The notes beneath the pieces were generated by a model. That model searched no databases and was not told the origin of the DNA. It was given only the letters and a program-made list of their open reading frames with translations. Position numbers and translations under genes: made by a program. A DNA stretch of 64,000 nucleotides from Candidatus Kaistia colombiensis (GTDB lineage Bacteria; Pseudomonadota; Alphaproteobacteria; Rhizobiales; Kaistiaceae), in NCBI GenBank assembly GCA_029203105.1, contig CP119318.1, positions 1,750,501 through 1,814,500 of the forward strand. Reading direction: 5' to 3'. This document shows positions 53,376-62,976 of the stretch, in pieces (position 1 is the stretch's first letter; each line of letters opens with the position of its first letter).

Positions 53376-54178
53376 CAGTCGGCATCCCTTCCGAAGCGGG
53401 CTTCCTTCGGCGGCGCGATGCCATAGCCGACGAAGCCGCCGGTGACGTTGATCAGTTCGCCGGTGACGAACGAGGCTTCCGGCGAGGCGACATAGGAGAC
53501 AGCGGCGGCGACGTCGGCCGGGCGGCACCAGCGACCGACGGGGATTGTCTTCATCACCTGCGCCTCGAACGCCTCCCACGACAGGCCGAGCTTTTCCGCC
53601 TTCTCGCGGAACTGCTTCTCCATGCCGGTGCCAGGGCCGACATGGCCGGGCGCGACGCCGTTGACGGTGATGCCATAGGAGGCAAGTTCGACAGCCAGGC
53701 ACTGGGTCAGGCCCCAGAGCGCGTTCTTCGACGAGATGTAGGCGCTGGAATACGGGTTGCCGAAATTGAGGCGGGTGATGATGTTGACGATACGGCCGCG
53801 CTCGGCCCGCATCATGGCGCGCGCGGCGGCGCGGCAGGTCAGGAATGGCCCGCGCGCATTGACGCTCTGGATCCGGTCCCATTCTTCCGGCGTCGTGTCG
53901 ACGACCAGCTTCTGCAGATGGATGCCGGCGGCATTCACGAGAATGTCGAGGCCGCCATGCTGGGCGAGCACCGTATCAAAGGCCTGATCGACCGAGTTCG
54001 CATCGGTGATGTCTATGCCGACGCCGCTGCCGCCGACGCTCGCGGCAACCTCGGCCGCCCGTGCCTCGTTATGGTCGGCGGCGACGACGTGATAACCGTC
54101 GCTTGCCAGCTTCCGGACAATCTCGGCGCCGATGCCGCCGGCGCCCCCGGTTACGAGCGCAATGCCATTTGCCGTCAC
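53375..54178 (-). CDS. SDR-family oxidoreductase with altered catalytic serine
   Basis: This 267-residue short-chain dehydrogenase has TGGAGGIG at residues 10-17, N107 (VNARG), Y147 and K151 (YISSK). The catalytic Ser expected 13 residues before Y147 is I134, next to T135, so the enzyme lacks the usual serine or uses the threonine. The C-terminus ends FVTGELINVTGGFVGYG. I choose GTG 54178 because it forms a GTGA overlap with the epimerase stop and AAGGGAG lies eight bases upstream; GTG 54187 would overlap more. The role is probably oxidation of a sugar or sugar lactone. Confidence 0.85.
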   Translation of the reverse strand: MTANGIALVTGGAGGIGAEIVRKLASDGYHVVAADHNEARAAEVAASVGGSGVGIDITDANSVDQAFDTVLAQHGGLDILVNAAGIHLQKLVVDTTPEEWDRIQSVNARGPFLTCRAAARAMMRAERGRIVNIITRLNFGNPYSSAYISSKNALWGLTQCLAVELASYGITVNGVAPGHVGPGTGMEKQFREKAEKLGLSWEAFEAQVMKTIPVGRWCRPADVAAAVSYVASPEASFVTGELINVTGGFVGYGIAPPKEARFGRDAD

Positions 54179-54987
54179 GCCAGCCACTCCCTTACGCAGT
54201 CGCGCATGTCGATGGTCTCGGTCAGCACGTCGTCATGCTGGCCGTCCATGTAGTCCTGATGCACATATTCGATCGACAGATAGCCATCATATCCGGCCGC
54301 CTTCAGCGTGCCGAGCATGGCGCCGAAATTGAGGGTCCCGAGCGAGAGCTTGCATTGCAGCACGCCGGAACGCGCCTGGCGCAGGTGTACATGGGCCGCG
54401 TGCGGCGCGAGGACGTCGATCTCTTCCTGGCGGTAGCCGAGGCAGGCGAAATGGGCGTAGTCGAGCGTCAGCTTCAGTCCTGGCACGCGATCGAGCAGGT
54501 CGAGCACCAGCGTCGGGCTTTCGAGATAGGAATGAACATGCGGCTCTACCGTGAGTTGGACGCCTTCGGGGGCCGAGATCGCCACCAGTCGGCGCAGGCT
54601 TTCCGCCGATTCCGCCAGCGCCGACGCGCGGTCCTGGCCGGGATTGATCACGCCCGGCAGTACGAACAGGGTTTCGAGGCCGGCGCGCTTGGCGAAGCGG
54701 GCGACCTGCCGGAAATCCGCCTCGTTGCGCTCGCGGTGGCTGGGATCGGCGAGGTTGCGGTCGGCGAGCGTTGTCCCGAACAGATGGTAGAGATTGGGCA
54801 GGGCGACGCCGAGGCTAAGCACATGATCGGCGGTTGCGTCGGGATCGGCGATCAGCGCCTCGCGGTCGAGGCCGGGCCGGTAGAAATAGCCGAGATCGAG
54901 CGCGCCGATACCGAGCAGGTTGGAGAGGCCGGCGGCCTCTTGCAGCGTCAGGCCGCGCAGCGACCAGGAGGTGAGCGACAGTTTCAT
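54175..54987 (-). CDS. Sugar phosphate isomerase/epimerase-family TIM-barrel protein
   Basis: This 270-residue protein is of the xylose-isomerase-like TIM-barrel superfamily. Barrel-metal residues are suggested by VEPHVHSYLE near residue 140, LTLDYAHFACLG near 174 and SIEYVHQDYMDG near 238. Members isomerise or epimerise sugars and inosose-like compounds, or act as dehydratases. It overlaps the SDR gene by 4 bases downstream and is 5 bases after the Gfo/Idh/MocA gene stop, so the enzymes probably act in sequence. Confidence 0.88.
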   Translation of the reverse strand: MKLSLTSWSLRGLTLQEAAGLSNLLGIGALDLGYFYRPGLDREALIADPDATADHVLSLGVALPNLYHLFGTTLADRNLADPSHRERNEADFRQVARFAKRAGLETLFVLPGVINPGQDRASALAESAESLRRLVAISAPEGVQLTVEPHVHSYLESPTLVLDLLDRVPGLKLTLDYAHFACLGYRQEEIDVLAPHAAHVHLRQARSGVLQCKLSLGTLNFGAMLGTLKAAGYDGYLSIEYVHQDYMDGQHDDVLTETIDMRDCVREWLA

Positions 54988-54992
54988 GGCGC

Positions 54993-56036
54993 TCAGACCT
55001 GCTCCATCCGGCCACTCTCGGCGGAACGATAGAGCGCGTCGAGTACTTCGACGGCGCGCAGGCCGACCTGGCCTGGCGAGGCGTTCGGCGGATTGAGGCC
55101 GCGGCAGATGTCGACCAGCAGATTGACTGGCTCGACGCAGCTATAGGCGCCGGCGCCTGGCTCGATGGTCACAAACTCGTCGCTGCCGTCGCGGCGGCTC
55201 ACTTCCAGCCGCTCGCGCTCGATGTCGAGCAGCAGCATGCCCTCAGAGCCGAAGATGCGCAGATCGATCTGGAAGCCGCGGTGCTTGGGTACCGTCGACG
55301 CTCCGGAAAGCGAGGCCGTGGCGCCATTGGCGAAGCGGACGACGGCGGCGTCGTAATAATCGACGCCGGCCGGCGAGCGGCCGACCATGGCGAAAACCTC
55401 TTCCGGCGCGATGTCGGCGATCTTGAACAGCAGGCCGAGCGCATGCACCAGCTGGCCCCAGCCATAGCCGCCGGCGCGCTGCGGATCGGCCCAGGTCGAT
55501 GCCGGCGGGCGGAACATCGCGCCTTCGGTTTCCTTCATCGGCTGGCCGGCCATCAGATCGCCGAGCGCCGAGGCCATCTGCAGCACGACATGCTCGACCT
55601 TGCCGATCTTGCCGGCGGCGACCAGTTCGGCGGCGCGCTCGCTGAACGGCTTGAAGTTCCAGCCATAGGGCACGACGACTTCGCGGCCGAAGGCGGCGGC
55701 CTCCCTGACGATATCGCGCGCATCGGCGGCATTGGTCGCCAGTGGCTTCTCGACCAGCACATGGCAGCCGGCGCGGATCGCGGCGATCGCATGCTCATGG
55801 TGCAGGACATGCGGCGAAGCGACGATGACGCCGTCCAGTTCGGCCTCGCGCAGCATGTCGCGATAGTCTTCATAGCCATTCGGAATGTCGAAGCGGGCCT
55901 GGATCTGCTCCAGCTCCGCCTGGCCGAGCCGGTTGACGGCGACCAGTTCGCAATCCGGGTTCGCTTTCAGGATCGGGATATGGTTTTCGACCGCCCACCA
56001 GCCGGCCCCGATGATGCCAATTCTGGCGCGCTTCAT
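54993..56036 (-). CDS. Gfo/Idh/MocA-family sugar oxidoreductase
   Basis: This 347-residue enzyme has the N-terminal Rossmann motif IGIIGAGWWAVENH at residues 5-18, the EKPLATNA segment with the conserved Lys near residue 95, and a C-terminal alpha/beta substrate domain. Family members oxidise sugars or inositols with NAD(P). I use ATG 56036, supported by GGGGTGGAAG upstream; the frame extends 19 codons further into the GntR gene. It is the first enzyme gene after the regulator in the operon. Confidence 0.9.
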   Translation of the reverse strand: MKRARIGIIGAGWWAVENHIPILKANPDCELVAVNRLGQAELEQIQARFDIPNGYEDYRDMLREAELDGVIVASPHVLHHEHAIAAIRAGCHVLVEKPLATNAADARDIVREAAAFGREVVVPYGWNFKPFSERAAELVAAGKIGKVEHVVLQMASALGDLMAGQPMKETEGAMFRPPASTWADPQRAGGYGWGQLVHALGLLFKIADIAPEEVFAMVGRSPAGVDYYDAAVVRFANGATASLSGASTVPKHRGFQIDLRIFGSEGMLLLDIERERLEVSRRDGSDEFVTIEPGAGAYSCVEPVNLLVDICRGLNPPNASPGQVGLRAVEVLDALYRSAESGRMEQV

Positions 56037-56049
56037 GACTTCCACCCCA

Positions 56050-56772
56050 TCACGACTTGATATCCATGGCGTCGACCGTTGATTGATGAACATTGGTCAT
56101 ATGTCTCACCATCGCCGCCTCGGCGGCGTCGGCGTCGCGCGCCTGCAGCGCGGCGAGGATGAGTTCGTGGTCGCGGAAGGACTGACCCAGCACGCCGGGC
56201 GTTTCCGCCGCGATGCGCCGGTACTCCATGCCGAGGATGTAGAGCGAGGTGGAGACCCGCACGAGAAACGGGTTGCCCGTCGCCTCGGAGATCCGGCGGT
56301 GGAACTCGACGTCGGAGACGCGGAAACCGATCGGGTCGTCGAGCAGGTTGCGCTGCAGCACGAGCAGGTTCTTCAGCCGCGCCAGTTCCTCCGCCGTGAT
56401 CCGCTCGGCCGCCATCCGTCCGATGCCTCCGTCGATCAGTTTTCGCGACTCGTAGAGCGCGTTGACGTTCTCTTCGTTGAGCGTGATCAGTAGCTGAAGC
56501 GGGCCGAGCAGGTCGGAAGCTTCGAGCGACGACACATAGATGCCGCCGCCTTGCCGGACCTTGAGCACGCCGAGGATTTGCAGGCCGCGCAACGCTTCGC
56601 GAAGGCTCGGCCGGCTGACCTGCATGGCGGCCGCCAGTTCGCGTTCGGGCGGAAGCTGGTCGCCCGGCCGGAGGTTTTTCGTCCGCACCAGGTCGAGCAG
56701 TTTCTTGGCGACCTGCTCGGCCACCGAGCTGCGCTCGATCGGTTCGAAATCGGCGGGGCCCATCTCCGCCAT
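56050..56772 (-). CDS. GntR-family (FadR/FCD type) transcriptional regulator
   Basis: This 240-residue repressor has the winged-helix segment RPGDQLPPERELAAAMQVSRPSLREALRGL at about residues 36-65 and an FCD effector domain with candidate metal histidines in VEFHRRISEATGN and MVRHM. It sits within the operon, one base after the permease stop and 13 bases before the dehydrogenase, so it is expressed with the system it controls. The pair of FadR-type operators at 60670-60686 and 60742-60758 is the likely target. The effector is probably a sugar acid of the pathway. Confidence 0.9.
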   Translation of the reverse strand: MAEMGPADFEPIERSSVAEQVAKKLLDLVRTKNLRPGDQLPPERELAAAMQVSRPSLREALRGLQILGVLKVRQGGGIYVSSLEASDLLGPLQLLITLNEENVNALYESRKLIDGGIGRMAAERITAEELARLKNLLVLQRNLLDDPIGFRVSDVEFHRRISEATGNPFLVRVSTSLYILGMEYRRIAAETPGVLGQSFRDHELILAALQARDADAAEAAMVRHMTNVHQSTVDAMDIKS

Positions 56773-56773
56773 G

Positions 56774-57769
56774 TTATTCGCCCAGTGCGCGGGTTCGGAT
56801 CTGGTCGAGGCTGACGGCGAGCATCAGGACGACGCCGCGTGTCACATCCTGCCAGAAGCTGGAAACATTGAGCAATGTCAGTCCGTTATTCAGCGTGCCG
56901 AGGATCAGAACGGCCAGCAGCGTGCCCCAGACGCTGCCGCGTCCGCCGTTCAGGCTGGTGCCGCCGAGGATGATCGCGGCGATGACGGTGAGGAGCTGCG
57001 ATCCGGCTGCGGTCGGGCCTGCCGCGCCCAGCATGGCGCCGAGGATCGTGCCGGCGATGGCGCCGGAGATGGCCGAGATCACATAGAGGATGATGACGGT
57101 CTTCTCGAGCGGGATGCCGATCAGGCGCGACGCCTCGGCATTGCCGCCGGCGGCGTAGATGTAGCGGCCGAAGCGCATCTTCGTCATGATGACCCAGAGG
57201 CCGACGAAGGTCACCATCATGATGATGAAGGGGATCGGGATGCCGATGACGCGGCCGGAACCGACCCAGTTGAAGCCGGGCACCATCAGCGGCCGGGTCA
57301 GGCCGCCGGTCAGGACCAGGGCGATGCCGGAGATGATGCTCATCATGCCGAGGGTCACGATCAGCGGGTTCAGCCGTAAACGGGTTGTAAACAGTCCGTT
57401 AACCACGCCGATGGCGCCGGCGACCACGATGGCCAGCAGCACGCCGATCCAGATCGGAAAACCCATGCCGTGCAGCATCGAGATGACGACGCCGGTCAGG
57501 CCGGCGATCGCCGCGACCGAGAGGTCGAGGCCGCCGGCGATGATCAGCGGCGTGCCGGCCGCCGCCATCAGGCCGATATAGGCGACGTTGCCGCCGATCT
57601 GCAGCATGTTCCTGAGCGTCAGGAAATAAGGCGACAGGACGGAGAACACCGCGATCAGGATCAGGTAGAAGATCCCGAGCATGGCGACGCCCGACCAGGG
57701 CTTGCCGAACAGCTGGATCATCTGTTCCCTGGCGCCGCCGGCGGGGTGTGTTTCGATGGATTGGGCCAT
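56774..57769 (-). CDS. Ribose-type (CUT2) sugar ABC transporter permease
   Basis: This 331-residue permease has a cytoplasmic start, about eight hydrophobic spans and the RbsC hallmarks GGLDLSVAAIAGLTGV near residue 107, YAAGGNAEASRLIGIP near 205 and TSLNGGRGSVWGTLLAV near 285. It follows the ATPase gene by 11 bases and precedes the GntR gene by one. It should import a monosaccharide with the ATPase at 57781-59307 and the binding protein at 59439-60638. Confidence 0.93.
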   Translation of the reverse strand: MAQSIETHPAGGAREQMIQLFGKPWSGVAMLGIFYLILIAVFSVLSPYFLTLRNMLQIGGNVAYIGLMAAAGTPLIIAGGLDLSVAAIAGLTGVVISMLHGMGFPIWIGVLLAIVVAGAIGVVNGLFTTRLRLNPLIVTLGMMSIISGIALVLTGGLTRPLMVPGFNWVGSGRVIGIPIPFIIMMVTFVGLWVIMTKMRFGRYIYAAGGNAEASRLIGIPLEKTVIILYVISAISGAIAGTILGAMLGAAGPTAAGSQLLTVIAAIILGGTSLNGGRGSVWGTLLAVLILGTLNNGLTLLNVSSFWQDVTRGVVLMLAVSLDQIRTRALGE

Positions 57770-57780
57770 GGATTGGGTCC

Positions 57781-59307
<1,527 letters not shown>

Positions 59308-59346
59308 GCGGCCCTTCCTGGAAAATTGCAGAAACTGGAAGCCCGA

Positions 59347-59428
59347 GGCGTCCGGAAACTCAGAAACGGCGGACGCCAGAGGCGTCCCAAGACAGCAATC
59401 GATCGGCGGACGCCACAGGCGCCCGCCG
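59347..59428 (-). terminator. Tandem hairpins after the CUT2 binding-protein gene
   Basis: Two strong stems lie in the 131-base gap: GGACGCC-AGA-GGCGTCC at 59371-59387 (perfect) and CGGCGGACGCC-ACA-GGCGCCCGCCG at 59404-59428 (one wobble). A further GGCGTCC at 59347-59353 can pair with GGACGCC at 59371-59377 instead, so alternative folds compete. They follow the binding-protein stop by 11 bases and probably protect its mRNA or limit read-through. Confidence 0.65.
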
Positions 59429-59438
59429 AAAGATCCGA

Positions 59439-60638
59439 TCAGTTGGTCGGGATCAGGTTCTGGTAGTCGGCGAGGTCCGGCAGCGCGCGGATCTCGGCCA
59501 GGTGCTTCTCGAAAGCGGCCTGCGGGAAGGTGAACTGGATCGGGTCCTTGCCCTCGGCGCAGGCGAACTTGTCGTAGAACTTGCAGACATTGTCCTTGGT
59601 GACCATGACATGGTTGACCAGGACCGTGTCCGGCACTTCCTTGCCGGCCAGCTGCATCAGCGCGAGCGGGATCAGGTAGTTGCCGTAGCGCTCGGGGAAG
59701 TAGCCCACCGACGACACGAAGGCCGGCTCATCGGCCATGGTCTGGATTTCGTCGGCGCCCATGCCGACCACGATCAGGTCCGCCTCGCGGCCGGCCTGCT
59801 TGACGGCGCGGAGCATGCCGGTCGCCGCCTGGTCGTTGATCGCCGTCACCATGATCGGCGCGCCTTCGGGAATGCGCCCGATGACGTTGTTCATCTGGGT
59901 GAAGCTCTCTTCGAGCGTGTTCTTGGTGTCGATCTTGATGATGTGGTCGTCCGCGAAGCCCTCGACGGCGGCCTTGAAGCCGGCAACCTGGCCGCCGGTG
60001 CGCATGGCCGGGATCGCGCCCGACTGCGGCAGCTCGCCGACGACGAAGAAGCCCTGCTTGACCTTGTCGGCGCCGAACTTGGCGATCGCCGCCTGGCCGA
60101 GATACGCGCCGCCCATGAAGCCGGAGCGGGGATTGTTGGCGCCGAAGAAGGTCGCGCCTGGCATCGGGATGTCGATCGCCACCACCTTGGTATTGGCCTC
60201 GTTCATCTGCTGCATGATGGTGGCGCCGAAATTGGCGTCGGTCTGGAATTCGGTGACGTGGTCGACCTGGCGCTGCAGGAAGCTCTGCGCATTGGCGAGC
60301 GCGGTCGCGCCGTCGAGACGGTTGTCGGTGATCTGCAGGTCGACGCCGGCCGCCTTGGCGTTGTCGACCATGCCGTTCTCGACCTTCAGGCAGAACGACA
60401 CGTCGCGCTGCAGATTGGCGAAGCCGAGAACGAGGTTCTTGCCGTTGTTGGGCTTATGGGCTGCGGTGGCGTCGGCCACCATGGCCTTGAGCTGGTCGGC
60501 GCTGAGCATGGCGCCGTCGAATTTCGTCGGGTCGAAGCCGTGGAAATCCTCGGCATAAGCCGCGCTGCCGAGCAAAAGCGACATGACCGCGAAGCTGGCG
60601 ACGCGGCGCATGGCATGGAACGGATTCCGAGCGTGCAT
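59439..60638 (-). CDS. Ribose-type (CUT2) sugar-binding protein
   Basis: This 399-residue periplasmic binding protein has a signal peptide to about residue 29 (ASFAVMSLLLGSAAYAED) and the type I sugar-binding fold: LVLGFANLQRDVSFC near residue 68, NEANTKVVAIDIPMPGA near 145 and TAINDQAATGMLRAVKQAG near 265. It is longer than most RbsB proteins and has three cysteines (in VSFCLK and NVCKFYDKFACAEG), which may form a disulfide. GGAGGAG precedes ATG 60638; the long upstream extension of the frame is spurious. It is the first gene of the ten-gene operon running to 51495. Confidence 0.92.
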   Translation of the reverse strand: MHARNPFHAMRRVASFAVMSLLLGSAAYAEDFHGFDPTKFDGAMLSADQLKAMVADATAAHKPNNGKNLVLGFANLQRDVSFCLKVENGMVDNAKAAGVDLQITDNRLDGATALANAQSFLQRQVDHVTEFQTDANFGATIMQQMNEANTKVVAIDIPMPGATFFGANNPRSGFMGGAYLGQAAIAKFGADKVKQGFFVVGELPQSGAIPAMRTGGQVAGFKAAVEGFADDHIIKIDTKNTLEESFTQMNNVIGRIPEGAPIMVTAINDQAATGMLRAVKQAGREADLIVVGMGADEIQTMADEPAFVSSVGYFPERYGNYLIPLALMQLAGKEVPDTVLVNHVMVTKDNVCKFYDKFACAEGKDPIQFTFPQAAFEKHLAEIRALPDLADYQNLIPTN

Positions 60639-60669
60639 GGAAAAGTCTCCTCCCTCAAAGAGCATTTTG

Positions 60670-60686
60670 AATTGGTAAGGCCAATT
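60670..60686. promoter_or_regulatory. FadR-type operator 1 in the divergent sugar promoter
   Basis: AATTGGTAAGGCCAATT has perfect six-base arms (AATTGG/CCAATT) around five central bases. It lies 32 bases upstream of the binding-protein start. Read on the opposite strand, operator 2 differs from it at a single base. FCD-type GntR repressors bind sites of this form. Confidence 0.8.
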
Positions 60687-60741
60687 TCTTGGAAGCAAAA
60701 CTGGCACGACATCTCGCATCACGCAAGCGTCACTTTGCAAT

Positions 60742-60758
60742 AATTGGCCTGACCAATT
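60742..60758. promoter_or_regulatory. FadR-type operator 2 in the divergent sugar promoter
   Basis: AATTGGCCTGACCAATT is the inverse-orientation twin of operator 1; the centres are 72 bases apart, close to seven DNA turns, so repressor dimers could be on the same face and loop. A possible -35 element TTGACG (60762-60767) for the rightward gene begins four bases downstream. Confidence 0.8.
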
Positions 60759-60839
60759 CGATTGACGACTTGGCGGTTTTGAATCTAGCCTTGCCGGAAA
60801 GGGCCTTGCGGAAAGCGAGGCTATAGGGGAGGAAGCTGC

Positions 60840-61961
60840 ATGCGTCTCGGCGGGGCTGAGTGCTTTGTTTTGCGTTGGCCGGAGCCGAATGATTTCGGTC
60901 ACGACCGGATGACGCTTCTGGTCCGGGTGGATACGAGCGATGGCATTTCCGGCTGGGGCGAAGCGATCGCCATGTGGCCGGAGGCCCTGCGCGCCACCGA
61001 AACCATCATCCGCGACGGCCTGCTTCCCGTTCTTGCCGAGCGGGACCTTTCCGATGTCGAAGCCTGCTGGCAGGCGATGAAGAGCCATTGCTGGTGGTAT
61101 GGCGAGGGCGGCATCGCCTCGATGGCGATCTCCGCCCTCGACATGGCGCTCTGGGACATCAAGGCGAAGGATGCCGGCAAGCCGCTGGTCGAGCTTTTTG
61201 GTGCGCATCACCAGTCCTTGCCGGTCTGCGCCAGCCTGCATGTGAACCAGGCGACGATCGAGGACAGTGTTCGCGAGATATCAGGTCATATCGCGGGCGG
61301 CTTCCGCTCGACCAAGCTCGGCCTCGGCAAGCGCGGCCTTTCGAAGGCCGGTCGCGATCCCGATTACGACGTCGCGTTGGTCGCGGCGCTGCGCGAGGCG
61401 ATCGGGCCGGAGGCCGGCATCATGGTCGACGCCGGCAACGGCACGAAATGGGATCTTGATACCGCCATCCGCACCGTGAAGCGGATGGAGGAATCCGCGA
61501 TCGCCTGGATCGAGGAGCCCTTCCTGCCGGGCCAGGTGGCCGACCACATCGCGCTGAAGGCTGCCGTCGCGACGCCGGTCGCGGTCGGTGAGCGCGAGTT
61601 CACAACGGCCGGCTATCAGCGCTGGCTCGATACCGGGGCGGCCGACGTCCTCGGCCTCGATCCCGCCCGCATCGAGGGCGTGACCGGCTTCCGCAAGGCC
61701 GCCGCGGCAATCGAGTCGGCCGGAAAGACGGTCAACGCCCATGCCTGGAGCACGGCGGTCCTGACCGGCGCCAGCCTGCACCTGTCGCTGGCATCAAAGG
61801 CGGCGGAATTGTTCGAGCTGAAGCCGCTTGTCGGGCCGATGCAGTTTGATCTGATCGACGAGCCGTTCTGGCACGAAAATGGCCTCATCTCCGCGCCGAA
61901 CCGTCCCGGCCACGGCGCCGAGCCGCGTGCGGATGTGCTGGCGCGTTACCGCGTCAACTAG
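60840..61961 (+). CDS. Enolase-superfamily sugar-acid dehydratase (mandelate racemase family)
   Basis: This 373-residue protein has the N-terminal capping domain and the barrel with predicted residues K159 (RSTKLG), metal ligands D197 (MVDAGNG), E225 (WIEEPF) and E251 (VGERE), and base H301 (NAHAW). Dehydratases of aldonates (fuconate, rhamnonate, galactonate, etc.) share this layout. AGGA lies upstream of ATG 60840. Divergent from the CUT2 operon and sharing the FadR-type operators, it should convert a sugar acid, made by the operon's dehydrogenases, to a 2-keto-3-deoxy acid. Confidence 0.9.
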   Translation: MRLGGAECFVLRWPEPNDFGHDRMTLLVRVDTSDGISGWGEAIAMWPEALRATETIIRDGLLPVLAERDLSDVEACWQAMKSHCWWYGEGGIASMAISALDMALWDIKAKDAGKPLVELFGAHHQSLPVCASLHVNQATIEDSVREISGHIAGGFRSTKLGLGKRGLSKAGRDPDYDVALVAALREAIGPEAGIMVDAGNGTKWDLDTAIRTVKRMEESAIAWIEEPFLPGQVADHIALKAAVATPVAVGEREFTTAGYQRWLDTGAADVLGLDPARIEGVTGFRKAAAAIESAGKTVNAHAWSTAVLTGASLHLSLASKAAELFELKPLVGPMQFDLIDEPFWHENGLISAPNRPGHGAEPRADVLARYRVN

Positions 61962-62319
61962 GGGATCTGCTTTGCGGCAGCACTCCATCCTTATGCATCC
62001 TGAGGAGGCTTTCGGAGAAAGCCGTCTCGAAGGATGCAGAGGCGCCCCTGTCGCGCGTGGTCAGAATGGCTGAAGCGTGGTCGCCGAAGCTCCGTCATCC
62101 CTGCGAAAGCAGGGATCCACGCAGCAGAAGCCTTCGCGGAAATGCCTCCCGACGTCTCGGCCGAATGGATCCCTGCTTTCGCAGGGATGACGGCGAGGGT
62201 GGGGGAACAGCGGAGGCAGGACTGAGGCATCAATCCAGGCCCAGTTTCCCAGTTGTGATGAGTCTCCTTAGTGAGAGTTGAAGGTGAGAATTGAGATGGT
62301 TCTTGCGCAGGAAAACCCG
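61962..62319. repeat. Repeat-rich intergenic region
   Basis: This 358-base gene-free stretch holds one palindromic element at 61995-62037 (same family as those at 30661-30821, with central stem GGCTTTC-GGA-GAAAGCC) and a larger inverted repeat at 62092-62193. Short open frames here, reading variants of VIPAKAGIH, are products of the repeats and not genes. The promoter of the SGNH gene should be near its right end. Confidence 0.75.
62092..62193. repeat. Perfect 28-base inverted repeat with 46-base spacer
   Basis: The arms 62092-62119 and 62166-62193 are exact reverse complements, and each arm itself folds as CCCTGC-GAAA-GCAGGG. The arms begin CCGTCATCCCTGCGAAAGC, a sequence found scattered through many alphaproteobacterial genomes as an intergenic palindrome. 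It is likely a non-autonomous repeat and could act as a bidirectional terminator. Confidence 0.8.
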
Positions 62320-62964
62320 ATGAAAACCGTGATGGTCTATGGCGATTCCAACAGCTGGGGCGCGGAACCGCAGCCGCAGCGCGGCGTCGGCGGCCGGTTC
62401 GCGCCGGATGTGCGCTGGCCCGGCGTGTTGCAGCAGAAGCTGGGCGCGGGTGTGCGGGTGATCGAGGAGGGCCTGAACGGCCGCACCACCTGCGTCGATG
62501 ATCCGGTCGAAGGGCATCACAAGAACGGCGCGCGGTTCTTGCAGGTGGCGATCGAGACGCACATGCCGCTCGATCTCGTCATCATCAAGCTCGGCACCAA
62601 TGATCTGAAGGCGCGGCTTTCGATGCAGGCCGGCGACATCGCCGATGGCGCGGTCCGGCTAGCCGACATCGTGCTCGGCTCGGCGACCGGACCATCGGGC
62701 AGGGCGCCCAAAATCCTGCTCGTCGTGCCGGCGCCGATCTCGAAGCTCGGCTGGCTGACCGAGATGTTCGAGGGCGGCACGGAAAAATCGCGAAAGCTCG
62801 CGTCGGAGTTTGCCCGCGCTGCGAAGGGGCGAAACATTGCGGTGTTCGATGCGGGCTCGGTGATCGCCTCCAGCGAGATCGACGGTATCCATCTGGACGC
62901 CGAGGCGCATGGCATTCTGGGCGAAGCACTGGCCGCGCGTGTCGAAGAAATCCTGGCCGATTGA
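62320..62964 (+). CDS. SGNH/GDSL-family hydrolase
   Basis: This 214-residue hydrolase has all blocks of the SGNH family: YGDSNSWG with nucleophile S10, glycine in block II (LNGRTT), GTND at residues 92-95, and the D188/H191 pair in IDGIHLD. It resembles the short cytoplasmic arylesterase/acyl-hydrolase group and has no signal peptide. ATG 62320 is chosen because AGGAAAA lies about eight bases upstream; a TTG 14 codons earlier is less likely. It is 12 bases upstream of the isomerase-like gene, so it may deacylate a sugar ester for that pathway. Confidence 0.9.
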   Translation: MKTVMVYGDSNSWGAEPQPQRGVGGRFAPDVRWPGVLQQKLGAGVRVIEEGLNGRTTCVDDPVEGHHKNGARFLQVAIETHMPLDLVIIKLGTNDLKARLSMQAGDIADGAVRLADIVLGSATGPSGRAPKILLVVPAPISKLGWLTEMFEGGTEKSRKLASEFARAAKGRNIAVFDAGSVIASSEIDGIHLDAEAHGILGEALAARVEEILAD

Positions 62965-62976
62965 GGGGCACAAAAA

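Noticed and set aside
59439..61241. A 600-residue form of the CUT2 binding protein
   Set aside because: The first 201 codons run opposite the divergent dehydratase gene; the signal peptide and ribosome site place the start at 60638.
61991..62281. Short open frames reading VIPAKAGIH, WIPAFAGMT and similar
   Set aside because: They lie entirely within the inverted repeat and on both strands; these peptides are known by-products of intergenic palindromes and have no ribosome site.
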